A stretch of 64,000 bases of DNA from Kitasatospora sp. DSM 101779 (GTDB lineage: Bacteria; Actinomycetota; Actinomycetes; Streptomycetales; Streptomycetaceae), in NCBI RefSeq assembly GCF_025655475.1, contig NZ_JAHTIK010000001.1, forward strand, positions 7,601,707 to 7,665,706. Direction: 5' to 3'. The notes beneath the pieces were generated by a model that searched no databases, was not told the DNA's origin, and saw nothing but the letters and a program-made list of their open reading frames with translations. Shown here piece by piece: positions 40,036 through 48,818 of the stretch; the first letter of the stretch is position 1; each line of letters starts with the position of its first letter. The position numbers and the translations under genes were made by a program.

Positions 40036-41274
40036 GTGCCCAAGCACCGCGCCCACCGCATACGCCGCAGGACGGCCGCCGTCACGGCGGCCACCGCGGC
40101 GGCAGCCGTCGCCGCCACCCTGGCGGTCACCTCCGCCGACGCGGCGCCGCCGCCCACCGGCGAGGTCCGCGCCGCCGCAGCCGAACCGATCGCCGGACGC
40201 TACCTCGTGGTGTTCAAGGACACCGGCGGGGCACCGCAGCAGGCGGCGGCGGTCGCCATGGCCGCCGCCAGGATCGCCGGGGAGCGGGGCGGCACCGTCC
40301 GCAGCGTCTTCGACACCGTGCTGCACGGCTACGCCGCCGAGATGACGCCGGCCCAGGCGCAGCGGGTGGCCGCCGATCCGGCAGTGGCCTACGTGGAGCA
40401 GGACGCGGTGCAGCACCGCTCGTCCATCCAGCAGGACCCGCCCTCCTGGGGGCTGGACCGGATCGACCAGCGGGACCTGCCGCTGGACCACCGCTACAGC
40501 TACACCACCACCGCCGCCAACGTGACCGTCTACCTCGTCGACAGCGGACTGCGCATCACTCACGGCCAGTTCCAGGGCCGGGCCTCGATCGGCGTGGACG
40601 AGGTCGGCGACGGTCGCGAGGGCGCCGACTGCCTCGGTCACGGTACCCACGTGGCCGGCACGGTCGGCGGCAAGGACTACGGTGTGGCCAAGGGGGTGAA
40701 GCTCGTGGCCGTCAGGGTGACCGACTGCCACGACAGCGCCTCCACCTCGGCGATCGTCGCCGCCGCCGACTGGATCACCAAGAACGCCGTCAAGCCGGCC
40801 GTCGTCAACATGAGCATCAACGGCGGTGTCAGCGCCACCGAGGACAAGGCAGTCAAGCGCTCCATCGCCTCCGGTGTGACCTGGGTGGTCTCCTCCGGCA
40901 ACAAGAACGCCGATGCATGCCAGAACTCGCCCGGCGACATCGCCGAGGCCATCGTCGTCAACAACGCCACCGCCGACGACAAGCGCCGCTCGGACTCCGA
41001 CTGGGGCCCGTGCACCGACCTCTTCGCACCCGGCACCGGCATCGTGTCCGCCTGGAACACCGGCGACAGCGCCACCAAGTCGCTCACCGGCACCTCCATG
41101 GCCGCGCCGCACGTCACCGGTGCCGCCGCGCTGTACCTCGCGGCGCACCCCGACGCCACCCCCGCGCAGGTGCAGAGTGCGATCGTCGGGGCCGCCACCA
41201 CCGGCAAGGTCGGCAACGCCGGCAAGGGAACCCCCAACCGTCTCCTCCACACCGGGGGACAGCCGGCCGGCTGA
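40036..41274 (+). CDS. secreted subtilisin-like serine protease (S8)
   Basis: Encodes 412 aa from GTG 40036. A signal peptide (basic start, hydrophobic 13-31, cleavage near ADA at 34-36) is followed by an I9-type propeptide (RYLVVFKDTG to AYVEQDAV, 55-125). The catalytic domain follows with D169 in YLVDSG, H202 in LGHGTHVAG and S354 in GTSMAAPHV, so the triad is complete. Four cysteines in the catalytic part suggest two disulphides, as in streptomycete proteinase-K-like enzymes. It degrades protein outside the cell. The divergent TrmB-LuxR regulator may control it. Confidence 0.95.
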   Translation: MPKHRAHRIRRRTAAVTAATAAAAVAATLAVTSADAAPPPTGEVRAAAAEPIAGRYLVVFKDTGGAPQQAAAVAMAAARIAGERGGTVRSVFDTVLHGYAAEMTPAQAQRVAADPAVAYVEQDAVQHRSSIQQDPPSWGLDRIDQRDLPLDHRYSYTTTAANVTVYLVDSGLRITHGQFQGRASIGVDEVGDGREGADCLGHGTHVAGTVGGKDYGVAKGVKLVAVRVTDCHDSASTSAIVAAADWITKNAVKPAVVNMSINGGVSATEDKAVKRSIASGVTWVVSSGNKNADACQNSPGDIAEAIVVNNATADDKRRSDSDWGPCTDLFAPGTGIVSAWNTGDSATKSLTGTSMAAPHVTGAAALYLAAHPDATPAQVQSAIVGAATTGKVGNAGKGTPNRLLHTGGQPAG

Positions 41275-41342
41275 CGCGCCTCCGCCCGCACCCGCCGCCG
41301 CGCCCGGTTCACCGCCGGGCCCGGCGCGCGAGCCTGCCCGAA

Positions 41343-41411
41343 GGCCGCATCCACCCGTCACCCGCCTGCGGTCCCCTGCCGCCGGTTCGGGGAGCAGCGG
41401 TGGATGCGGCC
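41343..41411. terminator. long-loop inverted repeat after the subtilisin gene
   Basis: GGCCGCATCCACC (41343-41355) pairs perfectly with GGTGGATGCGGCC (41399-41411) across a 43-nt loop. It lies 69 nt after the subtilisin stop and is probably its terminator. The rest of the 430-bp gap holds no gene. A TTGACG at 41472-41477 could be the -35 of the phosphoesterase operon promoter. Confidence 0.55.
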
Positions 41412-41705
41412 TCCGGCATGCCCGCGCACCGGTTCTCCTCGGCCCCCACCAGCGCGGACGGTCCCGCCAGTTGACGAATCCACAGTTTTGGACCGCGCCG
41501 TGCAACGGCAACCGCCCCGGAACTCCCGGCCCGAAAGGGCAGTCCCGTCCACCGAATTGGAGCGTCCTTCACAGGAGGGACCGTACGGACCGGACGGACC
41601 TTGACGCGCCCCGGCCGCGGATAGGAGCGTCGAGCTGCGTCCGAGGCAGCGGAAGGCGCCTTCGCAGATCCCGGACGATCCCCTACACACCCCCTGGAGA
41701 CAGGC

Positions 41706-42599
41706 ATGTCCAACCCCCGTCCGAACCGGCACCGCCGCACCCGCACCAAGGCCGCGGTCCTGCTCGCGGTGCCCGCGGCCCTGACGGGCGGCCTGGTGGC
41801 CACCGTCGCCGGCATCGACAGCGCCTCGGCGGCCGTCGTCCCCGACCCCGACCACATCGTCGTCGTCATGATGGAGAACCACGCCTACAACCAGATCATC
41901 GGCAGCAAGGACGCGCCGTACATCAACTCGCTCGCCAAGGGCGGCGCCGTGCTCAAGGCCTCGTACGGCATCACGCACCCCAGCCAGCCGAACTACTTCG
42001 CGATCTTCTCCGGCAGTACCCAGGGCATCACCGGCGACGGCTGCTACCAGGCCGGCTCCATGTCCGCCGCGAACCTGGCCTCCGAGCTGATCGCCGCCAA
42101 GCAGACCTGGGGAAGCTACAACGAGTCCCTGCCGAAGGAGGGCTCCACCACCTGCAAGGACGGCAAGTACGCCCAGAAGCACAACCCCTGGTTCGCCTTC
42201 AAGAACGTACCCGTCGAATCGGGCCACACCTTCGCGCAGTTCCCCACCCGCTTCACCGAACTGCCCAAGGTCTCCTTCGTCGTCCCCAATCTCTGCTCCG
42301 ACATGCACGACTGCTCCGTAGGCACCGGCGACGGCTGGCTGAAGAAGAACCTCGACGCGTACGCCGCCTGGGCCAAGAGCCACAACAGCCTGCTCGTCAT
42401 CACCTACGACGAGGACAACAAGCACAGCGGCAACCAGATCCCCACCGTGCTCTACGGACAGCCCGTCAAGGCCGGCTCCGCGCCCACCACCAAGTACAAC
42501 CACTACGACGTGCTCCGCACCCTGGAGGACCTCGCCGGCGTCGGCAGCCACGCCGGCAAGGCCGCCAACGCGTCCGACATCACCGGCGTCTGGAACTGA
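41706..42599 (+). CDS. secreted phosphoesterase/acid phosphatase (PLC-type, PF04185-like)
   Basis: Encodes 297 aa from ATG 41706. A long signal peptide (twin-Arg-free basic start, hydrophobic 15-36, cleavage after ASA near 42) precedes the phosphoesterase domain. Metal-site patterns are MMENHAYNQ (E57, N58), HPSQPNYFAIFSG, ITYDEDN and YNHYDVLRTLED. These match the bacterial phosphoesterase family that contains phospholipases C and acid phosphatases. It likely releases phosphate from extracellular esters. It is first of a three-gene operon with an MFS permease and a TolB-like protein. Confidence 0.88.
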   Translation: MSNPRPNRHRRTRTKAAVLLAVPAALTGGLVATVAGIDSASAAVVPDPDHIVVVMMENHAYNQIIGSKDAPYINSLAKGGAVLKASYGITHPSQPNYFAIFSGSTQGITGDGCYQAGSMSAANLASELIAAKQTWGSYNESLPKEGSTTCKDGKYAQKHNPWFAFKNVPVESGHTFAQFPTRFTELPKVSFVVPNLCSDMHDCSVGTGDGWLKKNLDAYAAWAKSHNSLLVITYDEDNKHSGNQIPTVLYGQPVKAGSAPTTKYNHYDVLRTLEDLAGVGSHAGKAANASDITGVWN

Positions 42600-42601
42600 C
42601 C

Positions 42602-43882
42602 GTGTACCTCGCGGACAGCCGTCGCACCTCGACCTCGGCGTCCGCCGCCGCCCCGGCCCACGGGCCGGGGCGGTCCGCGCGGATCGCCGGCACCGTCCTC
42701 GCCCTCGGGACGGTCAGCCTCATCACCGACATCTCCTCCGAGATGGTCACCGCCGTCCTGCCGCTCTACGTCGTGACCGCCCTCGGCGTCTCACCGCTCG
42801 GCTTCGGACTGCTCGACGGCGTCTACAACGGCGCCTCCGCCGCCGTCCGGCTCCTCGGCGGAGTCCTCGGCGACCGCGGCAGCGGACGCCACAAGGCCGT
42901 CGCAGCCGCCGGCTACGGGCTCTCCGCCCTCGGCAAGCCGATGCTGCTGCTCGCCCGCACCGTCCCGCTGATCGGACTCGTCCTCGCCGTCGACCGGATC
43001 GGCAAGGGCCTGCGAACGGCACCCCGCGATGCCATGATCTCCCTCGCCACCCCGCCCGAGCAGCGCGGCCGGGCCTTCGGCGTCCACCGGGCCATGGACA
43101 CCGCCGGGGCCCTCACCGGACCGCTGCTCGCCTTCCTGATCCTTCGCGCGGCGCCCGGCGGCTACCACGCCGTCTTCACCGTCAGCTCCTGCGTCGCGGC
43201 GCTCGGCGTGCTCGTCCTCGTGCTGCTCGTCCCCGGCCGCCTGCTCGGCCGTTCGGACCCGCTGCCGACCACGGCGCGGCTGCGCCTGCCGGAGACCCTC
43301 CGGCTGCCCGGGCTGCGCCGGATCGCCCTCTGCGCGACCCTGCTCGGACTCGCCACCGTCAGCGACTCCTTCGTCTACCTGCTGGTGCAGCGGCGCCTCG
43401 ACCTCGGTGCCGGCTGGTTCCCGCTGCTGCCGCTCGGCACCGCCACCGCCTACCTGCTGCTCGCCGTCCCGCTCGGCTCGCTCGGCGACCGGATCGGCCG
43501 GCGCCGCACGTTCGTCCTCGGCCACACCGCCCTGCTCGGCGGCTACGTCCTGCTGCTTCTGCGACCCGGCTCCGGTCTGCCGCTCGCCGCCGCCGTCCTC
43601 GCCCTGCACGGCCTGTTCTACGCGGCCTCCGACGGCATGCTCGCCGCCGCCACCGCCGAGACCGTGCCCGAGGAACGGCGCGGCGCCGGCCTCGCCCTGG
43701 TCGGCACCGGCCAGGCCGCCGGACGGTTCGCCTGCTCGGTGGTGATCGGCGCCATGTGGAGCCGATGGGGGGACACCACCGCGCTCGCCGTGATGACCGG
43801 CGCGCTCGCGCTCGCCGCCGCCGCGGCACTCCGGCTCCTCCGCCCGCAGCCGGACCACCCTGTAACGGAGGAGGCCCGATGA
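42602..43882 (+). CDS. MFS transporter in phosphoesterase operon
   Basis: Encodes 426 aa from GTG 42602, only 2 nt after the phosphoesterase stop, so translation is coupled. The very long upstream open frame is not used. Twelve hydrophobic helices are evident, with the MFS motif GGVLGDRGSGRHK between helices 2 and 3 and LGDRIGRRRTFVLG in the second half. DRIGKGLRTAPRDAMI is typical of a group of uncharacterised permeases. Its substrate may be related to the product of the secreted phosphoesterase. Confidence 0.85.
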   Translation: MYLADSRRTSTSASAAAPAHGPGRSARIAGTVLALGTVSLITDISSEMVTAVLPLYVVTALGVSPLGFGLLDGVYNGASAAVRLLGGVLGDRGSGRHKAVAAAGYGLSALGKPMLLLARTVPLIGLVLAVDRIGKGLRTAPRDAMISLATPPEQRGRAFGVHRAMDTAGALTGPLLAFLILRAAPGGYHAVFTVSSCVAALGVLVLVLLVPGRLLGRSDPLPTTARLRLPETLRLPGLRRIALCATLLGLATVSDSFVYLLVQRRLDLGAGWFPLLPLGTATAYLLLAVPLGSLGDRIGRRRTFVLGHTALLGGYVLLLLRPGSGLPLAAAVLALHGLFYAASDGMLAAATAETVPEERRGAGLALVGTGQAAGRFACSVVIGAMWSRWGDTTALAVMTGALALAAAAALRLLRPQPDHPVTEEAR

Positions 43883-44904
43883 CCCTCGGCCGCCGGCTGA
43901 CCGTCCTGCTCACCGCCACAGTGCTGCTCGTCCTCGCCGGCACCTGGACGGTGCTGCGCGGCGCCGACCACGCCCGACAGGCCCACCGGGCCGCGGCCGG
44001 AGACCCGCCGAGCGAAGCCGGCACCGTCACCCTCGGACCGCTCCCCGGCGGACCCCGCCTGCTCTTCCGCAGCATGGTCTGGGGCCCGCACCGCGACGAA
44101 CTGGCCTCCGTCCCGCTCGACCACCCCGGCAGCACCCGCACCGTCTCCGCCCCGGACTGCCTGCGCTTCCACGCCGCCGCCGGCACCGGCATCTGCCTGC
44201 AGGCCGTGCACGGCGTCCTGGAGGACCACTACCGTGCGGTCGTCCTCGACGCCGGCCTCCGTGAACGCCACCACTACGACCTGGCCGGTGTCCCCACCCG
44301 CGCCCGCGTCTCGCCCTCCGGCCGCCTCGTTGCCTGGACGGTCTTCATCAGTGGCGACTCCTACGCCGGCACCGCCTTCTCCACCCGCACCTCCGTCCTC
44401 GACACCCGCACCTGGACCCTGCAGGAGAACCTGGAGAACTACGCGATCACAGTGGACGGAAAGCCCCACCATGCGCCGGACACCAACATCTGGGGTGTCA
44501 CCTTCGCCGACGACGAGCACTTCTATGCCACGGTCGCCGGCAGCGGGAGGACCTGGCTGGCGGCCGGCGACGCCGTCCGCCACACCCTCACCACCCTGCA
44601 CGGCAACGTCGAATGCCCGTCCCTGTCGCCCGACGGCACCCGGATCGCCTACAAGAAGCGCGTCCCCGACCTGCCCGACGACGCGCCCTGGCGCCTGTAC
44701 GTCCTCGACCTCAGGACCATGGCCGAGACGGCGACCGCCGAACAGCGCACCCTCGACGACCAGGCCCTCTGGCTGGACGGCCACACCCTCGCCTACGCCC
44801 TGCCCAGTGACGACGGCACCGACCTGTGGACCGTCCCCGCCGACGGCACCGGCACCCCGGCCCTGCTCGCCCCTGCCGCACTGGCCCCCGCCGTCGTGCG
44901 CTGA
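43879..44904 (+). CDS. TolB-like beta-propeller protein, membrane-anchored
   Basis: Encodes 341 aa from ATG 43879, overlapping the MFS stop (ATGA), with GGAGGAGG upstream. An N-terminal membrane helix (residues 7-26) anchors an extracytoplasmic propeller. Blades contain patterns such as RVSPSGRLVAWTVF, PSLSPDGTRIAYKKR and LWTVPADGTGTP, characteristic of TolB/WD40-like repeats. It may sense or scaffold at the cell surface for the same system as the two upstream genes. A terminator follows at 44949. Confidence 0.82.
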   Translation: MTLGRRLTVLLTATVLLVLAGTWTVLRGADHARQAHRAAAGDPPSEAGTVTLGPLPGGPRLLFRSMVWGPHRDELASVPLDHPGSTRTVSAPDCLRFHAAAGTGICLQAVHGVLEDHYRAVVLDAGLRERHHYDLAGVPTRARVSPSGRLVAWTVFISGDSYAGTAFSTRTSVLDTRTWTLQENLENYAITVDGKPHHAPDTNIWGVTFADDEHFYATVAGSGRTWLAAGDAVRHTLTTLHGNVECPSLSPDGTRIAYKKRVPDLPDDAPWRLYVLDLRTMAETATAEQRTLDDQALWLDGHTLAYALPSDDGTDLWTVPADGTGTPALLAPAALAPAVVR

Positions 44905-44948
44905 GCCCCGTCCCCGGCGAGCCCGGCGTCCGGCTCCTCCGACGTACG

Positions 44949-44974
44949 GCCGCCGCCCCCGGACCGGCGGCGGC
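44949..44974 (+). terminator. terminator of the phosphoesterase-MFS-TolB operon
   Basis: GCCGCCGCC (44949-44957) pairs with GGCGGCGGC (44966-44974) across an 8-nt loop, 45 nt after the TolB-like stop. Confidence 0.75.
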
Positions 44975-45063
44975 GGGGCCCTTCTGCGCCGCATCTGCCT
45001 GGAACACCGCGCCGTGCGCCGGTACATTCCTCGCCATCGTCACGACCGCGCCCCCGCGGTCCC

Positions 45064-46071
45064 GTGGAAGGCAGGTGCGCCCTGACCGGACCGACACCCC
45101 GTCAGACCTTGCCGGCGTTAAGCGCCGAGCTCGCCCAGGCCCTGCGGGCGGGTCCCTTCGACCTCGCCCTGCGCACGGCCATCCGGGACAGCGGACTGAG
45201 CCTCGACACCGTCCAGCGGCGCCTCGCCCGGCGCGGCGTCCAGGTCAGCGTTTCCAGCCTCAGCTACTGGCAGCGCGGCCGCAGCAGACCCGAGCGCCCC
45301 GAGTCGCTGACCGCCGTCCGCGCCCTGGAGGCCGTCCTGGGACTCGGCCCGGACTCGCTGATCGTACTGCTCGGTCCGCGCCGGCCCCGGGGCCGCTGGC
45401 TCGACCATGTTCCCGGTGCGCTCGACTACACCACCACCTTCGGCGACCCCGCCGTCGAGGGCGTGCTCGCCGACTTCGACCCGAGGACCAACGCCCGGGT
45501 GGAGAACCTCCACACTCGTGTCGACATCAACATCGGTGCCCGCCGCGAGGAACGCCGGATCGACGTCCTGCAGATCGTCCGCGCCCTCGGCGCCGGCGCC
45601 GACCGCCTCATCCTGCTGACCCACGAGGGGCCGGAGGGCACCGGCCGGTCCGGCCCCGGAGTCTTCAACCTCGTCGGCTGCCGGCTCGGCCGCCGCCGGT
45701 ACGACCCTGAGCACGGACTCGCCGCCGCCGAACTCCTCTTCGACCTGCCGCTCCAACCCGGCCATTCCACGGTCGTCGAGTACAGCTACTCGTATCCGCA
45801 GGCAGAACCCTCCACCCAGTACGAGCGGATGGTCCGCCTCCCCGGCAAGAACCTGGTGCTGCGCGCCCGCTTCGACAGCCGGATGCTCCCGGTCGGCTGC
45901 CGGCTCGCCTGGCGCCCCTGCCACGACGCCCCGCCACAGGAACTGGGCGAGCTGCGCATATCACCGACCGGCCACGCCTGCGCCGTCCTGCCCGCCACCG
46001 ACCCCGGCGTCTACGGGCTGTACTGGGAGTGGGGTGACGACCTGCCGCCGGACGGGCCGCCGGCGGACTGA
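45064..46071 (+). CDS. XRE-like HTH protein with C-terminal beta-rich domain; carries TTA codon
   Basis: Encodes up to 335 aa from GTG 45064; the start is uncertain because no ribosome site fits. A weak promoter (TGGAAC 45000-45005, TACATT 45023-45028) lies upstream. Residues ~25-80 resemble an XRE-type helix-turn-helix (LRTAIRDSGLSLDTVQRRLA and RRGVQVSVSSLSYWQRGRSR). The rest is a beta-sandwich-like region with no known catalytic motif (YEWRM-like YERMVRLPGKNLVLRARFD). A TTA leucine codon at 45118-45120, the 19th codon, makes translation bldA-dependent in streptomycetes. A developmental regulator is a reasonable guess. Confidence 0.75.
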   Translation: MEGRCALTGPTPRQTLPALSAELAQALRAGPFDLALRTAIRDSGLSLDTVQRRLARRGVQVSVSSLSYWQRGRSRPERPESLTAVRALEAVLGLGPDSLIVLLGPRRPRGRWLDHVPGALDYTTTFGDPAVEGVLADFDPRTNARVENLHTRVDINIGARREERRIDVLQIVRALGAGADRLILLTHEGPEGTGRSGPGVFNLVGCRLGRRRYDPEHGLAAAELLFDLPLQPGHSTVVEYSYSYPQAEPSTQYERMVRLPGKNLVLRARFDSRMLPVGCRLAWRPCHDAPPQELGELRISPTGHACAVLPATDPGVYGLYWEWGDDLPPDGPPAD

Positions 46072-46083
46072 GCCGCCCGACGG

Positions 46084-46121
46084 GGCGCGGCCCAACCCCC
46101 GAGACGGGCCGGGGCCGCGCC
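46084..46121. terminator. terminator after the HTH protein gene
   Basis: GGCGCGGCC (46084-46092) pairs with GGCCGCGCC (46113-46121) across a 20-nt loop, between the plus-strand HTH gene and the minus-strand remnant. Confidence 0.7.
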
Positions 46122-46133
46122 ACCGGTGCCGCG

Positions 46134-46480
46134 TCAGCAGCTCACCGTGCCCCGGCGCAGCGCGTGGCCGGAGGTGTTGCTGTCCTCCGCCCGGTACACC
46201 GGCTTGGAACCGGCGGTGCACTCGCCCGCGCCGGCCAGGGCGAAGCCCTCGTTGCCGATGTCCGCCGTGCCGCTCGAGCGGTTGTGGACGGCCGTGCTGG
46301 CGAACACGCCGGAGGCGTTCACCTGCATCGTCCGGTGCGGGCCGCCGCAGGTGTCGTCGCCCACCCCGGGGCCCCACCGCACCTCCATCACCCCGGCCGT
46401 CCCGCAGCACCGACAGCCGGCCGGTGCCGGAGACATCGCCGCTGCGCTCGCTCGCCACGCACGCCCCGCCCGACGAGCCG
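46134..46480 (-). pseudogene. frameshifted 3' remnant of a cysteine-containing secreted-type protein
   Basis: Reading on the minus strand, GACVASERSGDVSGTGRLSV followed by LRDGR in one frame joins, if one G of a GGGG run near 46400 is dropped, to VMEVRWGPGVGDDTCGGPHR in the next frame. It continues with TADIGNEGFALAGAGECTAG and ends GTVSC at 46134. The Cys/Gly/Ser-rich text looks like an extracellular domain, but I recognise no family. No signal sequence or plausible start is present upstream. A gene broken by frameshift and 5' loss is the best reading; a single sequencing error plus an unseen start is possible. Confidence 0.45.
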
Positions 46481-46602
46481 GAACCCCGGACCTGCCGGGC
46501 CCCACCGCCGATTCCCCCGCCGCACGGCGGGGAAGGCATCACAGCGGGCGGCCGACCCGGCCGCCCGCACGACCGCCGCCACCCCCGGCAGGAGAGCCCC
46601 GC

Positions 46603-47847
46603 GTGACCGGACCCACCGAGCAGACACCCGCCGAGCGGACCGACGGCGCCCGGACGGACCCGCTCGTCCGGCTCTCCCTGGACGACCTCCGCCGGCGCAC
46701 CAGCATGAAGTGGCGCGCCCACCCCGAGGACGTGCTGCCGCTCTGGGTGGCCGAGATGGACGTCCCGCTCGCCCCCGCCGTCGCCGAGGCGCTGCACCGC
46801 GCCGTCGAACTCGGCGACACCGGCTACCCCCACGGCACCGGCTACGCCGAGGCCCTCGCGGCCTTCGCCGCCGAACGCTGGAAGTGGGACGGCCTGCGGG
46901 TCGAGCACACCACCCTCGTCCCCGACGTCATGCTGGGCATCGTCGAGACACTCCGCCTGGTCACCCTGCCCGGCGACGCGGTGGTGCTCTGCCCACCGGT
47001 CTACCCGCCGTTCTACGCCTTCGTCGGCCACGACGGCCGCCGCATCGTCGAGGCACCGCTCGGCCCCGACCTGCGCCTCGACCCCGCCGCCCTGGACGAG
47101 GCCTTCCGCCGGGCCCGCAGCGGCGGCCGGCGCGCCGCCTTCCTGCTGAGCAACCCGCACAACCCCACCGGCACCGTGCACACCCGCGCCGAACTGGAGA
47201 CGGTCGCCGCACTCGCCCGCGAGCACGGCGTCCGGGTCGTCTCCGACGAGATCCACGCCCCGCTGGTGCTGCCCGGGGCCGTCTTCACGCCCTTCCTGAG
47301 CGTCCCCGGCGCCGAGAACGGCTTCACCCTGACCTCCGCCTCCAAGGCCTGGAACCTGGCCGGCCTCAAGTGCGCCCTGGCCGTGGCCGGCCCCGAGGCC
47401 GCCGAGGACCTGCGCCGGATGCCGGAGGAGGTCGGCCACGGCCCGAGCCACCTCGGCGCGATCGCCCACACCGCGGCCTTCCGCGAGGGCACGGACTGGC
47501 TCGACGAGCTGCTCACCGGACTCGCCGCCAACCGCGCCCTGCTCGGGCAGCTCGTCGCCGAGCACCTGCCCGGTGTGCGCTACCGCCCGCCCGAGGGCAC
47601 CTACCTCGCCTGGCTGGACCTCAGCCACCTCGGCCTGCACGGGGACACCCCGGCGGGCAGCCCCGGCGTGGTGGGCGACCTGGCCGGTCCGGCCCGGATG
47701 TTCCTCGACGAGGCCCGCGTCGCGCTCAGCTCCGGCCATGTCTTCGGCACCGGCGGCGAGGGCTGCGTCCGGCTGAACTTCGCGACGCCGCCGGCCGTCC
47801 TGCGGGAGGCACTGGCCCGGATGGGGGAGGCCCTGCGGGCGCACTGA
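46603..47847 (+). CDS. MalY/PatB-type PLP aminotransferase / C-S beta-lyase
   Basis: Encodes 414 aa from GTG 46603, with CAGGAGAG upstream. Fold-type I features are SNPHNPTG (183-190), D215 in VVSDEIHAPL and the PLP lysine K248 in TSASKAWNLAGLK. The block MKWRAHPEDVLPLWVAEMD near the N-terminus is typical of the MalY/PatB group. These enzymes cleave cystathionine or other cysteine S-conjugates to pyruvate, ammonia and a thiol. No sulphur-metabolism neighbours are present. Confidence 0.9.
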   Translation: MTGPTEQTPAERTDGARTDPLVRLSLDDLRRRTSMKWRAHPEDVLPLWVAEMDVPLAPAVAEALHRAVELGDTGYPHGTGYAEALAAFAAERWKWDGLRVEHTTLVPDVMLGIVETLRLVTLPGDAVVLCPPVYPPFYAFVGHDGRRIVEAPLGPDLRLDPAALDEAFRRARSGGRRAAFLLSNPHNPTGTVHTRAELETVAALAREHGVRVVSDEIHAPLVLPGAVFTPFLSVPGAENGFTLTSASKAWNLAGLKCALAVAGPEAAEDLRRMPEEVGHGPSHLGAIAHTAAFREGTDWLDELLTGLAANRALLGQLVAEHLPGVRYRPPEGTYLAWLDLSHLGLHGDTPAGSPGVVGDLAGPARMFLDEARVALSSGHVFGTGGEGCVRLNFATPPAVLREALARMGEALRAH

Positions 47848-47854
47848 CCGGCGG

Positions 47855-48097
47855 TCAGCCCCGGGGCCGGCGCTCCACCGGCTCGTACACCTGGCCGTCC
47901 GGCGCCCGGACGTGCGCATAGCGCTCCCGCGCGTTCTCCGAGACGGTGCCAACCGGCACGCCCGGGGCCCGCAGTTCGGCGAGCGCCCCGGCCAGGGCGT
48001 CGGCGTTCTCGTCGCCGCACGGGAACCCCTCGCGCGCGCAGGCCGCGAGCACGCCGGCCGGAACGTTCACCCCACCCGTCATCCGCACGCGGGCCAT
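47855..48097 (-). CDS. small hypothetical protein (80 aa)
   Basis: Starts at ATG 48097 (ATG 48082 is an alternative). It contains VNVPAGVLAACAREGFPCGD followed by ENADALAGALAELRAPGVPV and ERYAHVRAPDGQVYEPVERR. Short alpha/beta layout; no family recognised. Its stop is 8 nt from the stop of the convergent MalY gene. It could be read with the SixA gene that precedes it on the same strand (64-nt gap). Confidence 0.5.
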   Translation of the reverse strand: MARVRMTGGVNVPAGVLAACAREGFPCGDENADALAGALAELRAPGVPVGTVSENARERYAHVRAPDGQVYEPVERRPRG

Positions 48098-48161
48098 CGT
48101 GCACCGAACGGGCCCCGCCCGCGAGGGAATTGCGGTACGGGCTGCGGGAGGCGACGGGTGG

Positions 48162-48680
48162 TCAGCCGCGCGGGACGGCGAAGTCCAGCAGCCGGGCGCT
48201 GCTCCCCGCGGCACTCCGCCACGGGCCGGTCAGGGCGAGGACGGCGAGGCCGCTGGTGGGGAACTTCGTCCGGAGCCGCTCCATCGCCTCACCGCCCGAG
48301 TCGACGGCCAGGAATTCGACCAGGTCCTGCACACCGGGTTGGTGACCGACCAGCAGCGCCGTCGAGACGGCCGGGTCCAGCCCGCGGACGACCTCGACCA
48401 GGTCACCTCCGTCGGCGGCGTAGACCCGCTCGTCGAACACCACGGGCGGCGCCTCGTCCCACGCGGCGGCGGCCAGCTCCAGGGTCTGCCGGGTACGCAG
48501 GGCGGGCGAGCAGACCACGGTCTGCGGCACCCATCCGCGGTCGACCAGCCACCGGCCGGCCTCGGGTGCGTCCCGCAGGCCCCGCGGCCCCAGCGGCCGA
48601 CGGGCGTCCGGCACCCCCTCGGGCCAGGCGGACTTCGCGTGCCGCAGCACGACCAGGGTTCGGGACTCCGATGCGTTCAC
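48162..48680 (-). CDS. SixA-type histidine phosphatase
   Basis: Encodes 172 aa from GTG 48680. The histidine-phosphatase motif is RHAKSAWP (R13, H14 nucleophile), followed by RPLGPRGLRDAPEAGRWL and the second catalytic histidine in LLVGHQPGVQDL near residue 113. This layout is that of SixA, which removes phosphate from histidine-phosphotransfer proteins. Actinomycete members are common and their targets unknown. Confidence 0.88.
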   Translation of the reverse strand: MNASESRTLVVLRHAKSAWPEGVPDARRPLGPRGLRDAPEAGRWLVDRGWVPQTVVCSPALRTRQTLELAAAAWDEAPPVVFDERVYAADGGDLVEVVRGLDPAVSTALLVGHQPGVQDLVEFLAVDSGGEAMERLRTKFPTSGLAVLALTGPWRSAAGSSARLLDFAVPRG

Positions 48681-48818
48681 ACCGGTATCCTCCCCGCCAC
48701 CGCCCACCACGGCCACCGTCGGTCCCGCCGGGCCTGTGTGCTGCCGCCGCCCCCGGCACGGTCCCGGGGGTGGCGGCCGGTCGTTCGGGCGCGGCGCAGG
48801 GCGCTGTCGGACACGCTG

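Noticed and set aside
40030..41511. Long minus-strand open frame opposite the subtilisin gene
   Set aside because: It mirrors the codon-position GC bias of the real gene, has no family motif, and the plus strand carries a complete catalytic triad and signal peptide.
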